Below are positions 7,520-14,877 of a stretch of 34,732 nucleotides of DNA, piece by piece. The notes beneath the pieces are model-generated. The model was not told the origin of the DNA. It did no database searches and was given only the letters and a program-made list of their open reading frames with translations. Origin of the DNA: Flavobacteriaceae bacterium. GTDB lineage: Bacteria; Bacteroidota; Bacteroidia; Flavobacteriales; Flavobacteriaceae. A program made the translations under genes and the position numbers. Position 1 is the first letter of the stretch. Each line of letters opens with the position of its first letter. Where the stretch lies: positions 1 through 34,732 of the forward strand of contig JAMONN010000165.1 of NCBI GenBank assembly GCA_027065775.1, given 5' to 3'.

Positions 7520-8455
7520 ATGAAAAAAACAGTTAAATATTTTTTATTTTTCCTTTTAAGTTTACTTCTAATTTTTATAGGTATTGGAATATTAAATTCT
7601 TCCAAAATAAAAAAAGGAGCTTTAAATTTCACTAATGATTGGCAAGGAAAGATTATCAATATAAACGGAGAAAACATTAGATACATTCAAGAAGGAAAAG
7701 GTAAAGATGTTTTATTAATCCACGGAACTCCAGGTTCTATTGAAGATTGGAATCCGTTAATAAACAAATTAAAAAACAACTACAGAGTTACCGTTTTTGA
7801 TCGATTAGGAAACGGGTTTAGTACTGCAAACAATTATAAATACACACTTTCTGAAAACACAAATTTTGTTACTACTTTTATTAATAAATTAAATTTAAGC
7901 GATGTTGTTATAGTGGGACATTCGTATGGTGGCAGTATCGCAACAAAGTTAGCAACGCAAAAGAATGATAAAATAAAATCTTTTGTAGTTATTGCCTCAC
8001 CATTATATCAATTTAATAATAGTTTTGATCATAAATTATTGGCATCGCCACTTATTGGTAAAGGAATAGCAATATTAATTGCTAAATTTGCAGCAAAACC
8101 GATGATCGAAACAGGTTTGAAAAAAGCCTTTGGAGAAGAGATTTCTTCGGGTTTTTTAAAAACAAGAATACAACTTTGGTCGCAATCAAAAGTTCTATAT
8201 ACGACTTCTAATGAACGTAAGAATTATGAAGACGATTTATTAGAAAGCAGTAAGAATTATAAAAACATCACAAAAAAAATCACTTTTTTTGTAGGTTTAA
8301 AAGACAATAAAAATATTATTGAAGATTTTAATCAAACAAAAAAAGATATTAAACAAGCACAAAATATTTCCTTTAATGACGTTTCTCATTATATTCAATT
8401 TGAAAAAACAAATGAAATTTTGACAATCGTAGAGGAACACTTAAATCAAAATTAA
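7520..8455 (+). CDS. Membrane-anchored alpha/beta hydrolase
   Basis: A 311-residue alpha/beta-fold hydrolase. Residues 1-26 form a hydrophobic N-terminal anchor or signal (KYFLFFLLSLLLIFIGIGIL) with no clear cleavage site. Then come the oxyanion loop HGTPG (68-72), FDRLGNGFS (93-101), the nucleophile elbow GHSYGG (Ser135) and a C-terminal catalytic histidine in DVSHYIQFE. The acid is probably the aspartate in GLKDNKN. It is likely an esterase or peptidase-like hydrolase facing the periplasm; the substrate is unknown. Its stop and the next start share one base (TAATG at 8453-8457), so it is translationally coupled to the methyltransferase. Confidence 0.85.
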   Translation: MKKTVKYFLFFLLSLLLIFIGIGILNSSKIKKGALNFTNDWQGKIININGENIRYIQEGKGKDVLLIHGTPGSIEDWNPLINKLKNNYRVTVFDRLGNGFSTANNYKYTLSENTNFVTTFINKLNLSDVVIVGHSYGGSIATKLATQKNDKIKSFVVIASPLYQFNNSFDHKLLASPLIGKGIAILIAKFAAKPMIETGLKKAFGEEISSGFLKTRIQLWSQSKVLYTTSNERKNYEDDLLESSKNYKNITKKITFFVGLKDNKNIIEDFNQTKKDIKQAQNISFNDVSHYIQFEKTNEILTIVEEHLNQN

Positions 8456-9615
8456 TGAATAAATTTGAACCCTTTTTCGAAAAAATAGAACAAAGTTTAC
8501 AACAAGATGATTTTGTAAAACTCACATTAAGCAAACCTCTAAGTAAACAAAATGAGTTGCAAAATGTTTATTTAAGACTCATTTACTTAAAAGAAGAGCA
8601 ATTTTTTCAGTTTACTTATAGATATAAAACTAATGATCAGGTTAAAAACCATTCATTTGAAGAAGCCAAAGAAATTTTAGAAGATTTACTTTTAAACGCT
8701 TTTAGATTCGCTACTTTATTTGCCTTAAGTGAAGATACACAGTGTTTTATTTCTAAAAAGAAAGTGGTTACTATTAAAAAACAATATCCAAGTTTTAAAA
8801 ATAAATTGCCAGAACATCATGATAATATAAAAACTAAAAAAGTGGAGAAAAGTGATTATTTATTCCATTTAGGTATAAGTGATAAAGAAGGAAATATTAT
8901 CCATAAAATGGCCGATAAATATCGTCAGATTAATAAATATTTAGAAATCATAGATGATTTAATTAAAACTTCTGATTTACCAAATAAAATTAATATTGTA
9001 GATATGGGTTCAGGTAAAGGTTATTTAACTTTTGCATTATATGATTATCTAACAAATAAAAAAGGGCACGACGTAACAGTTACAGGTATTGAATTAAGAG
9101 AAAAATTAGTGAATTATTGTAACGAGATTGCTCAAAAATGTAAGTTTAATAACCTGCATTTTGTTTGCAAACCAATTGAAGAATATAAAGAAAAAAACAT
9201 CGATATCTTAATCGCCTTGCATGCTTGTGATACAGCAACAGATGATGCATTATATAAAGGTATTATTTCTAATGCCACTTTAATTGTAACAGCGCCATGT
9301 TGTCATAAACAAATTAGACAGCAGTTAAAAGGTAGTCAACAAGATAATCCGATTTTAAAATATGGTATTTTTAAAGAGCGTCAATACGAAATGTTAACAG
9401 ACACTATGCGAGCTTTACTTTTAGAGAAAGAAAATTATCAAACTAAAATATTTGAATTTATTTCAAACGAACATACTAGAAAAAACGTAATGTTAGTAGG
9501 TAAGAAGTCTTCCAGAAAAGTGGATACAACAGTGATTGATAAAAAAATAAATGATTTAAAGCAAGAATTTGGAGTTACAGAACATTATTTAGAAGAATTA
9601 ATGAATAGTAAATGA
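8455..9615 (+). CDS. SAM-dependent methyltransferase (Methyltransf_32-like)
   Basis: A 386-residue class I methyltransferase. An N-terminal helical and strand region (1-150) precedes the Rossmann core. SAM motif I is DMGSGKGYLTFALYDYL (183-199), the acidic residue ending strand 2 is in GIELREKL, and motif IV is ALHACDTATDDAL (254-266). APCCHKQIRQQL follows (280-291). This ALHACD plus PCCH pattern is typical of the family that also contains the METTL25 and GSTCD C-terminal domains. A tRNA or rRNA substrate would be in keeping, but I cannot assign one. It is coupled to the hydrolase upstream. Confidence 0.82.
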   Translation: MNKFEPFFEKIEQSLQQDDFVKLTLSKPLSKQNELQNVYLRLIYLKEEQFFQFTYRYKTNDQVKNHSFEEAKEILEDLLLNAFRFATLFALSEDTQCFISKKKVVTIKKQYPSFKNKLPEHHDNIKTKKVEKSDYLFHLGISDKEGNIIHKMADKYRQINKYLEIIDDLIKTSDLPNKINIVDMGSGKGYLTFALYDYLTNKKGHDVTVTGIELREKLVNYCNEIAQKCKFNNLHFVCKPIEEYKEKNIDILIALHACDTATDDALYKGIISNATLIVTAPCCHKQIRQQLKGSQQDNPILKYGIFKERQYEMLTDTMRALLLEKENYQTKIFEFISNEHTRKNVMLVGKKSSRKVDTTVIDKKINDLKQEFGVTEHYLEELMNSK

Positions 9616-9963
9616 AAATTTTAAAATAAGACTCTATGCTATTTATATTGGGTAATTTATTTTCTCGCAAAGGCGCTAAGTCGCAAAGTTAAGTCTGTCT
9701 AATGAGTAAGTCGCTATTATATTTGCTTTAATTAACCACTCAATTCGACATAGTACCAACTTATATGAACTTAAATGTCTTATATGGTTAAATAAAACTC
9801 ATTATATAAAATTATGAATACAACAAATCAAATAAACCCAAAAGCAATTAAGTTTTTAAAACGATTAGAAAAAACAGTGAGAAACAGCAAACATTATTTA
9901 TAGCCAACTTATATGAACTTAAATGCCTTATATGGTTAAATAAAACTCATATTATATAAAATT
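9616..9963 (+). other. 348-bp gap with repeat DNA and a duplicated gene start
   Basis: It contains a TTTGCG-family dispersed repeat (CGCAAAG ... TCGCAAAG, 9666-9688) and the first copy of the 120-bp direct duplication (9756-9876), described separately. Apart from the 29-codon truncated frame in that copy, I see no gene. Confidence 0.7.
9756..9876 (+). repeat. Direct duplication, copy 1: leader plus first codons of the DUF2461 gene
   Basis: Nearly identical to 9904-10027: one T/C change, a 2-bp gap in CTCAT(AT)TATA and one A fewer in the final A-run. It carries a false start ATG at 9814 and the same first 20 codons (MNTTNQINPKAIKFLKRLEK). The frame then changes and stops at TAG 9901-9903, right before copy 2. 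The result is a 29-codon open frame upstream of the real gene. Confidence 0.9.
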
Positions 9964-10027
9964 ATGAATACAACAAATCAAATAAACCCAAAAGCAATTA
10001 AGTTTTTAAAACGATTAGAAAAAAACA
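9904..10027 (+). repeat. Direct duplication, copy 2 (native 5' end of the DUF2461 gene)
   Basis: Second copy of the 9756-9876 repeat, offset 148-150 bp. It runs into the intact DUF2461 frame (ATG at 9964), so this is the functional copy. Confidence 0.9.
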
Positions 10028-10650
10028 ATGATCGCGAATGGTTTAAGGAACATAAAGAGGAATATAAAGATTTAGAAGATGAGATAAAACAATTTTATGC
10101 AGCACTAAATTCTAAATTACAAAAAGACGATAAAATTGATAAACTTAAAATGTTTAGAATCTATCGTGATGTTCGATTTTCTAAAGACAAAACACCATAT
10201 AATTTACATTTTTCAGGTTCGTTTATGCGTGCTACCGCGAAATTAAGAGGTACATATTATTTAAGAATTAAATCGGATGCAACATTAATTGGTTGTGGAT
10301 TTTGGGGACCAAGTAAAGAAGATTTATACAGAATTAGAAAAGAATTTGAATTAGATACTTCTGAAATTAGAGATATAATAAATAATAAAAAATTTAAAAC
10401 TATTTGGGGAGATTTTGTTGGTGAAGAACTTAAAACAGCACCAAGAGGTTTTGATAAAAATCATGAAGCAATAGATTTAATTAAAAAGAAACAATTTTTA
10501 TTTATAAAAGAATTTACAAATAAAGAAATGTTATCCGAAGATTTTCAAGAACAAGTATATAATTCTTTCAAAGCAATTAGACCTTTTTTTGATTATATGA
10601 GTGAAATATTAACAACCGATTTAAATGGTGTTTCTATTTTTGACAAATAA
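9964..10650 (+). CDS. DUF2461 (TIGR02453) family protein
   Basis: A 228-residue cytoplasmic protein of the DUF2461 family. It is recognised by the N-terminal FLKRLEKNNDREWFKEHKEEY (14-34), the middle KMFRIYRDVRFSKDKTPYNLHFSG (about 62-85) and GCGFWGPSKEDLYRIRKE (about 110-127). Full length for the family; function unknown. Its leader and first 20 codons are duplicated immediately upstream. It converges on the DUF937 gene with a bidirectional terminator between. Confidence 0.9.
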   Translation: MNTTNQINPKAIKFLKRLEKNNDREWFKEHKEEYKDLEDEIKQFYAALNSKLQKDDKIDKLKMFRIYRDVRFSKDKTPYNLHFSGSFMRATAKLRGTYYLRIKSDATLIGCGFWGPSKEDLYRIRKEFELDTSEIRDIINNKKFKTIWGDFVGEELKTAPRGFDKNHEAIDLIKKKQFLFIKEFTNKEMLSEDFQEQVYNSFKAIRPFFDYMSEILTTDLNGVSIFDK

Positions 10651-10664
10651 ATTAAATGCAAAAA

Positions 10665-10696
10665 AAAACGATTACTTAATTATAAGTAATCGTTTT
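10665..10696. terminator. Bidirectional Rho-independent terminator
   Basis: A perfect 13-bp stem (10665-10677 with 10684-10696) around a 6-base loop. It has an A-run before and T's at its end, so it can stop both convergent genes (DUF2461 and DUF937). Confidence 0.88.
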
Positions 10697-10715
10697 ATAT
10701 AACTTTAAAAGGAAT

Positions 10716-11351
10716 CTATTTACCAAATAAACCACCTAGTAATCCGCCAAGACCACCTTTTTTTCCGCCGCCCATAAGCATTCCTGCAACATCATCAATA
10801 ATACTTCCGTCGCCATCAGCGTCTAATAAACGATTTACTAAACTTTGTTGTTCTTTTTGACCGCCACCAAGCATACCGCCAAGTAAACCGCCTAAACCAT
10901 TTTGATCAGAAACTCCTTGTGATTTTGCTTGCTTACCTAAAGCACCCATTAAAAATGGTCCTGCAACTTTTAATATATTCATTGCACTGCCTAAATCAAT
11001 ACCACTTGATTTACTAACTGCTTGTGCAACATTTTCTTCTCTACCACCAAATACATGACCTAAAATCCCTGCACCATCTTTCATTACATCATCGTCAATT
11101 TTATCGCCACCTAAGATACCGCTTAATTTATCCATTATTCCACCATCATGCTTTCCGCCCATTAATGCACCTAATAAACCAGATGCACCGTCGCTTGTTG
11201 AAGCATTATTTTTCATTGCTCCTAATATTAAAGGCATTGCTGTACTTAATGCGCTTTGTGTTTTGTCTTGTCCTAAACCTAATTGTTTACTAGCACCGCT
11301 AATTAACATTTCTCCCATTGGTCCCTTTAATAAATCTAAAATTCCTGCCAT
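10716..11351 (-). CDS. DUF937 family Gly/Leu-rich protein with a Ca-loop-like motif
   Basis: A 211-residue protein rich in Gly, Leu and Met, of the DUF937 type. It begins MAGILDLLKGPMGEMLISGASKQLG and contains several LGGLLGGxLGG-like blocks (about 57-66, 152-164, 200-210). Residues 177-187 (DADGDGSIIDD) look like an EF-hand or dockerin calcium loop, with acidic residues at positions 1, 3, 5 and 10-11. There is no signal peptide or clear membrane helix. Function unknown; the repetitive hydrophobic-glycine blocks suggest self-association, which is inference. Confidence 0.82.
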   Translation of the reverse strand: MAGILDLLKGPMGEMLISGASKQLGLGQDKTQSALSTAMPLILGAMKNNASTSDGASGLLGALMGGKHDGGIMDKLSGILGGDKIDDDVMKDGAGILGHVFGGREENVAQAVSKSSGIDLGSAMNILKVAGPFLMGALGKQAKSQGVSDQNGLGGLLGGMLGGGQKEQQSLVNRLLDADGDGSIIDDVAGMLMGGGKKGGLGGLLGGLFGK

Positions 11352-11489
11352 TTTAATTTTTCTTTTTAATATGATTAATAATTATTTCTTGCAATTTACA
11401 AATAAATTACATTTCTTCAAAAGAAAATATCGTGCCAATATTAATTTTATTTTTATATATTGCTGTCTTAATAAATTATAATTTAATAT

Positions 11490-12818
11490 ATGAAGAATTT
11501 AGCATTACATTGGAAAATTTTAATAGGAATGATTTTCGGAATCATTTTCGGAATAGTAATGAATAAAACTTCTTTTGGAGATTGGTTTGTAAACGATTGG
11601 ATTAAACCTTTAGGTAAGATTTTTGTAAACATGCTAAAATTAATAGCAATACCTTTAATTATGGCATCGCTAATAAAAGGAATTTCGGATTTAAAAGATA
11701 TTTCAAAATTCAAAAAAATGGGTCTGCGAACTATTTCCATTTATATTATAACTACGATTATCGCAATAACTATTGGTCTTGGATTAGTAAATATTATTAA
11801 ACCAGGAGTAGGAATTGACCAAGAAACAGTTACAAAATTAAAAGAAAAATACGCAAACAATGCTAGTGTAAATAGTAAGATGGCAACTTTTAAAAACAAT
11901 AAAGAAAAAGGACCATTACAATTTATTGTGGATATGGTTCCTTCAAATGCTTTTAAAGCAATGAGTGAAAATAAAAATATGCTGCAAGTTATATTTTTTA
12001 CCATTTTATTAGGAATAAGTCTACTGCTAATACCTGAAGAAAAAGCAAAACCGTTAAAAGATTTTTTTGACTCCTTAAATGAAGTCGTCTTAAAAATAGT
12101 AGATTTAATAATGCTTTTTGCACCTTATGCGGTTTTTGCATTATTGGCAACGGTAATTGTAAATTCTGAAGATGCCACTATTTTATTAGCCTTATTAAAA
12201 TATGCTTTTGTGGTTATTTTAGGTTTGTTATTAATGATTGTGTTTTATTTAATAGTAGTTGCAACGTATACTAAAAAATCTCCATTATGGTTTTTAAAAC
12301 AAATATCACCTGCACAATTATTAGCATTTTCTACAAGTAGTAGTGCTGCAACTTTACCAGTAACTATGGAAAGAGTGGAAGAACATATTGGCGTAGATAA
12401 GGAAGTGAGTAGTTTTGTACTACCAGTTGGCGCAACTATTAATATGGATGGTACAAGTTTGTATCAAGCAGTAGCTGCTGTTTTTTGTATGCAAGTACTT
12501 TGGCCAGAAGGTTTAATGTTTAGCAACCAATTAATTATTGTTGTAACTGCATTATTAGCATCAATAGGTTCTGCCGCAGTACCAGGAGCAGGAATGGTAA
12601 TGTTAGTAATTGTATTAGATGCTATTGGTTTTCCGCCAGATATGTTGCCAATTGCTTTGGCACTTATTTTTGCAGTTGATAGACCTTTAGATATGTGTAG
12701 AACAACAATTAATGTAACAGGTGATGCTGCGGTTGCTATGGTAATTGCAAAATCATTTGGTAAATTAGGAGAACCCCATGTAAAAGACTGGAATGATGAT
12801 TATAAAGGTAAAGTTTAA
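11490..12818 (+). CDS. Acidic amino acid:cation symporter (DAACS/GltP family)
   Basis: A 442-residue transporter with the glutamate transporter fold: eight helices plus two re-entrant hairpins. HP1 carries SSSAATLPV (283-291), TM7 carries NMDGTSLYQ (318-326), HP2 carries ASIGSAAVPGAG (357-368), and TM8 carries DRPLDMCRTTINVTGD (397-412). Arg404 sits where GltPh has Arg397, the residue that pairs with the side-chain carboxylate of the substrate. Glutamate or aspartate uptake, probably with Na+, is therefore more likely than neutral amino acids. The gene is divergent from the DUF937 gene and followed by an octamer array. Confidence 0.92.
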   Translation: MKNLALHWKILIGMIFGIIFGIVMNKTSFGDWFVNDWIKPLGKIFVNMLKLIAIPLIMASLIKGISDLKDISKFKKMGLRTISIYIITTIIAITIGLGLVNIIKPGVGIDQETVTKLKEKYANNASVNSKMATFKNNKEKGPLQFIVDMVPSNAFKAMSENKNMLQVIFFTILLGISLLLIPEEKAKPLKDFFDSLNEVVLKIVDLIMLFAPYAVFALLATVIVNSEDATILLALLKYAFVVILGLLLMIVFYLIVVATYTKKSPLWFLKQISPAQLLAFSTSSSAATLPVTMERVEEHIGVDKEVSSFVLPVGATINMDGTSLYQAVAAVFCMQVLWPEGLMFSNQLIIVVTALLASIGSAAVPGAGMVMLVIVLDAIGFPPDMLPIALALIFAVDRPLDMCRTTINVTGDAAVAMVIAKSFGKLGEPHVKDWNDDYKGKV

Positions 12819-12826
12819 TTTTTTGC

Positions 12827-12890
12827 AATTAACCAATTAACCAATTAACCAATTAACCAATTAACCAATTAACCAATTAACCAATTAACC
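12827..12890 (+). repeat. Tandem array (AATTAACC)8
   Basis: Eight perfect 8-bp units fill nearly all of the space between the symporter stop (12818) and the ATP-grasp start (12898). They end 7 bases before that ATG and so occupy its ribosome-binding and leader region. Changes in unit number would change leader length in 8-bp steps without touching a reading frame. Confidence 0.97.
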
Positions 12891-12897
12891 AAAACCT

Positions 12898-13932
12898 ATG
12901 AATATTTGCTTTTTAATGTATCCTTGGGAAACTATTAAAGTTCCTGAAAATGATTCGAGTGTATGTTTAATACACGAATGTGTAAAACGTGGTCATGGTG
13001 TTGCTATTTGTACACCTGCAAATCTAACTATTAGGAATAGTGAAACAAGCGCTTTTTGTACCATTATTAATAAGATGGACAAAGTGCCGAGTAACTTAAA
13101 AACATTTCATAAAACGGCTAAAACTCGAGAAGAAATGTTACCGCTAGCAGGTTTCGACGTTATCTTTATGCGTGCAGAACCGCCATTAGATCCGTTAATG
13201 TTAAATTTTTTAGATTCTGTAAAAGAAGATGTTTTCATTATGAATTCGGTAAACGGAATGCGTGTAGCAAATAACAAATTATATACCGCAGTTTTTGATG
13301 ATCCAAATAATGAAATTATACCAGTAACACATGTTTCAAAAAATAAAGACTATTTAATTAAAACCATTGAAGAATCAACTTCTGAAAAAATGATTTTAAA
13401 ACCGTTAAATGGTTTTGGTGGTTCTGGAGTTATTTTAATTGAAAAATCAGCAATGGGAAACATTAATTCTTTATTAGATTTTTATCTTCAAAATGCCATT
13501 GGCGGAAGCGATTATGTAATTTTACAAGAATATATTGAAGGTGCCGAAAAAGGAGATGTTCGTATATTAATGCTTAATGGTCAGCCAATCGCTTCAATGA
13601 AAAGAATACCTGGCGAAAAAGATCATAGATCAAATGTTAGCGCTGGCGGATCTATAGAAAAACATACTTTAACAACAAAAGAGAAACAATTGTGTGCTAA
13701 AATTGGTCCAAAATTAATTGCAGATGGTCTTCATTTTGTTGGTATAGATGTAATTAGTGAAATGTTAGTAGAAGTAAATGTAATGAGTCCAGGCGGAATT
13801 ACCTATATGAATAAAGCATATAGAGCAAAAATACAAGAACCAATAATAGACTTTTTAGAGGCAAAAGTAATGGAATTAAATGCAGGTTTTAACCGTAGAG
13901 CAAAATTGAGAAAAACGGTTGATGATGCGTAA
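12898..13932 (+). CDS. GshB-like glutathione synthetase (ATP-grasp ligase)
   Basis: A 344-residue ATP-grasp ligase that aligns with bacterial glutathione synthetase GshB over its full length. It has the N-domain with DSSVCLIHECVKRGH (19-33), LAGFDVIFMRAEPPLDP (83-99), NSVNGMRVANNKLYT (116-130), ILKPLNGFGGSGV (166-178, ATP-binding loop), GDVRILMLNGQPI (219-231), RSNVSAGGSIEKH (244-256) and VGIDVISEMLVEVNVMSPGG (281-300, metal-binding Glu/Asn). The GshB reaction joins gamma-glutamylcysteine to glycine. No gamma-glutamylcysteine ligase is in the window, so another amino acid or peptide pair is possible. It is followed by an N-formylglutamate amidohydrolase-like gene and a DUF1704 gene on the same strand. 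Confidence 0.87.
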   Translation: MNICFLMYPWETIKVPENDSSVCLIHECVKRGHGVAICTPANLTIRNSETSAFCTIINKMDKVPSNLKTFHKTAKTREEMLPLAGFDVIFMRAEPPLDPLMLNFLDSVKEDVFIMNSVNGMRVANNKLYTAVFDDPNNEIIPVTHVSKNKDYLIKTIEESTSEKMILKPLNGFGGSGVILIEKSAMGNINSLLDFYLQNAIGGSDYVILQEYIEGAEKGDVRILMLNGQPIASMKRIPGEKDHRSNVSAGGSIEKHTLTTKEKQLCAKIGPKLIADGLHFVGIDVISEMLVEVNVMSPGGITYMNKAYRAKIQEPIIDFLEAKVMELNAGFNRRAKLRKTVDDA

Positions 13933-13988
13933 TCAGTCATCAGTTGGCAGTATTAAGTTATTAGTAAACGAATTATAACCTAAATAAA

Positions 13989-14028
13989 CTTTTGCGACCT
14001 TTGCGAAAAACTTAGCGACCTTTGCGGT
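13989..14028 (+). repeat. TTTGCG-family dispersed intergenic repeat
   Basis: Three copies of (T)TTGCGACC/TTTGCG-type units (CTTTTGCGACC, TTTGCG, AGCGACC, TTTGCGG) end 7 bases before ATG 14036. The same motif in opposite orientation (CGCAAAG...CGCAAAG) is at 9666-9688. A CAGTCATCAGTTGGCAGT stretch at 13936-13953 is a further short imperfect repeat in this gap. Confidence 0.7.
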
Positions 14029-14035
14029 TAAACCT

Positions 14036-14857
14036 ATGCAAAAACTATCCATAAATCAAATAATTAAAAAGATAAATAATCAAGAAACATTTCATGCTGT
14101 TTCTAATGATTACTCGTTTACTTTAAAAATTGATAGTTATGTACATTATGTTTGTGGTGCAGTACATAATGGTCATCAGTTTAGAAAATCACTTTGGAAA
14201 AATTGTTTGCATACCGAATATGATCGTTGGTTTGAAGAAGATCCAGAAACTAAAACAATGATTCAATCACATCCTATAGTTATTGCTGGTTGTGATTCAA
14301 GATTTGAATACGATTTAAATCGAGCGCCTGAATCTGCAATTTATATAGATGCTTGGGGAAAACAATTGTGGAAAAACCCGTTACAAGAAAGTGAAAAAAT
14401 ACAAAGTTTACAAAAACATGAGGATTTTTATAAAGTAGTTAATGCATTAATCTCTAAATTAGAAGAGATACACAATAAGGTAATTGTTTACGATATGCAT
14501 TCTTATAATTGGAAACGTTGGAGTAGAGAAGTGCCAACTTTTAATTTAGGCGCAGGTAAAATAGATATGAATAGATTTGGTGATTTTGTAGAATCTTGGC
14601 GAAAATCATTATCCGAGATTAAACTTCCAAATAAAATTAAAAGCACTTCTTTAATAAATGATGTTTTTAAAGGAAATGGTTATTTTTTAAATTACATAAC
14701 TTCAAATTTTAAGAATACATTAGTTTTAGCTACAGAAGTAAGTAAAATTTATTGTGATGAATTAGAACAGATTATGTATCCAGAAATTGTTAATGCAATA
14801 GAAAAAGAATTAATAGTAAGATTAAAAGCGCATGCAAAAAGGTTTTTAAATAATTAA
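14036..14857 (+). CDS. N-formylglutamate amidohydrolase-like protein
   Basis: A 273-residue protein of the N-formylglutamate amidohydrolase (FGase) family. The zinc-binding and active-site blocks are AVHNGH (42-47), HTEYDRW (59-65), CDSRFEYDLNRAPESAIY (86-103) and VYDMHSYN (151-158). The classical enzyme frees glutamate and formate in histidine breakdown. No hut gene is near, and this gene sits between a GshB-like ligase and a DUF1704 peptidase. An amidase or deformylase step in that unassigned pathway is therefore the more likely job (inference). No signal peptide. Only 20 bp separate it from the DUF1704 gene. Confidence 0.82.
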   Translation: MQKLSINQIIKKINNQETFHAVSNDYSFTLKIDSYVHYVCGAVHNGHQFRKSLWKNCLHTEYDRWFEEDPETKTMIQSHPIVIAGCDSRFEYDLNRAPESAIYIDAWGKQLWKNPLQESEKIQSLQKHEDFYKVVNALISKLEEIHNKVIVYDMHSYNWKRWSREVPTFNLGAGKIDMNRFGDFVESWRKSLSEIKLPNKIKSTSLINDVFKGNGYFLNYITSNFKNTLVLATEVSKIYCDELEQIMYPEIVNAIEKELIVRLKAHAKRFLNN

Positions 14858-14877
14858 TTCGTTTCTTTGTATTTAAT

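Noticed and set aside
11024-11293. Plus-strand frame opposite the DUF937 gene
   Set aside because: His/Leu-rich translation is the antisense of Gly/Met-rich repeats. No protein-like features.
13936-13953. CAGTCATCAGTTGGCAGT as an operator
   Set aside because: It is an imperfect short repeat of a type often seen between genes in Bacteroidetes and shows no dyad symmetry.
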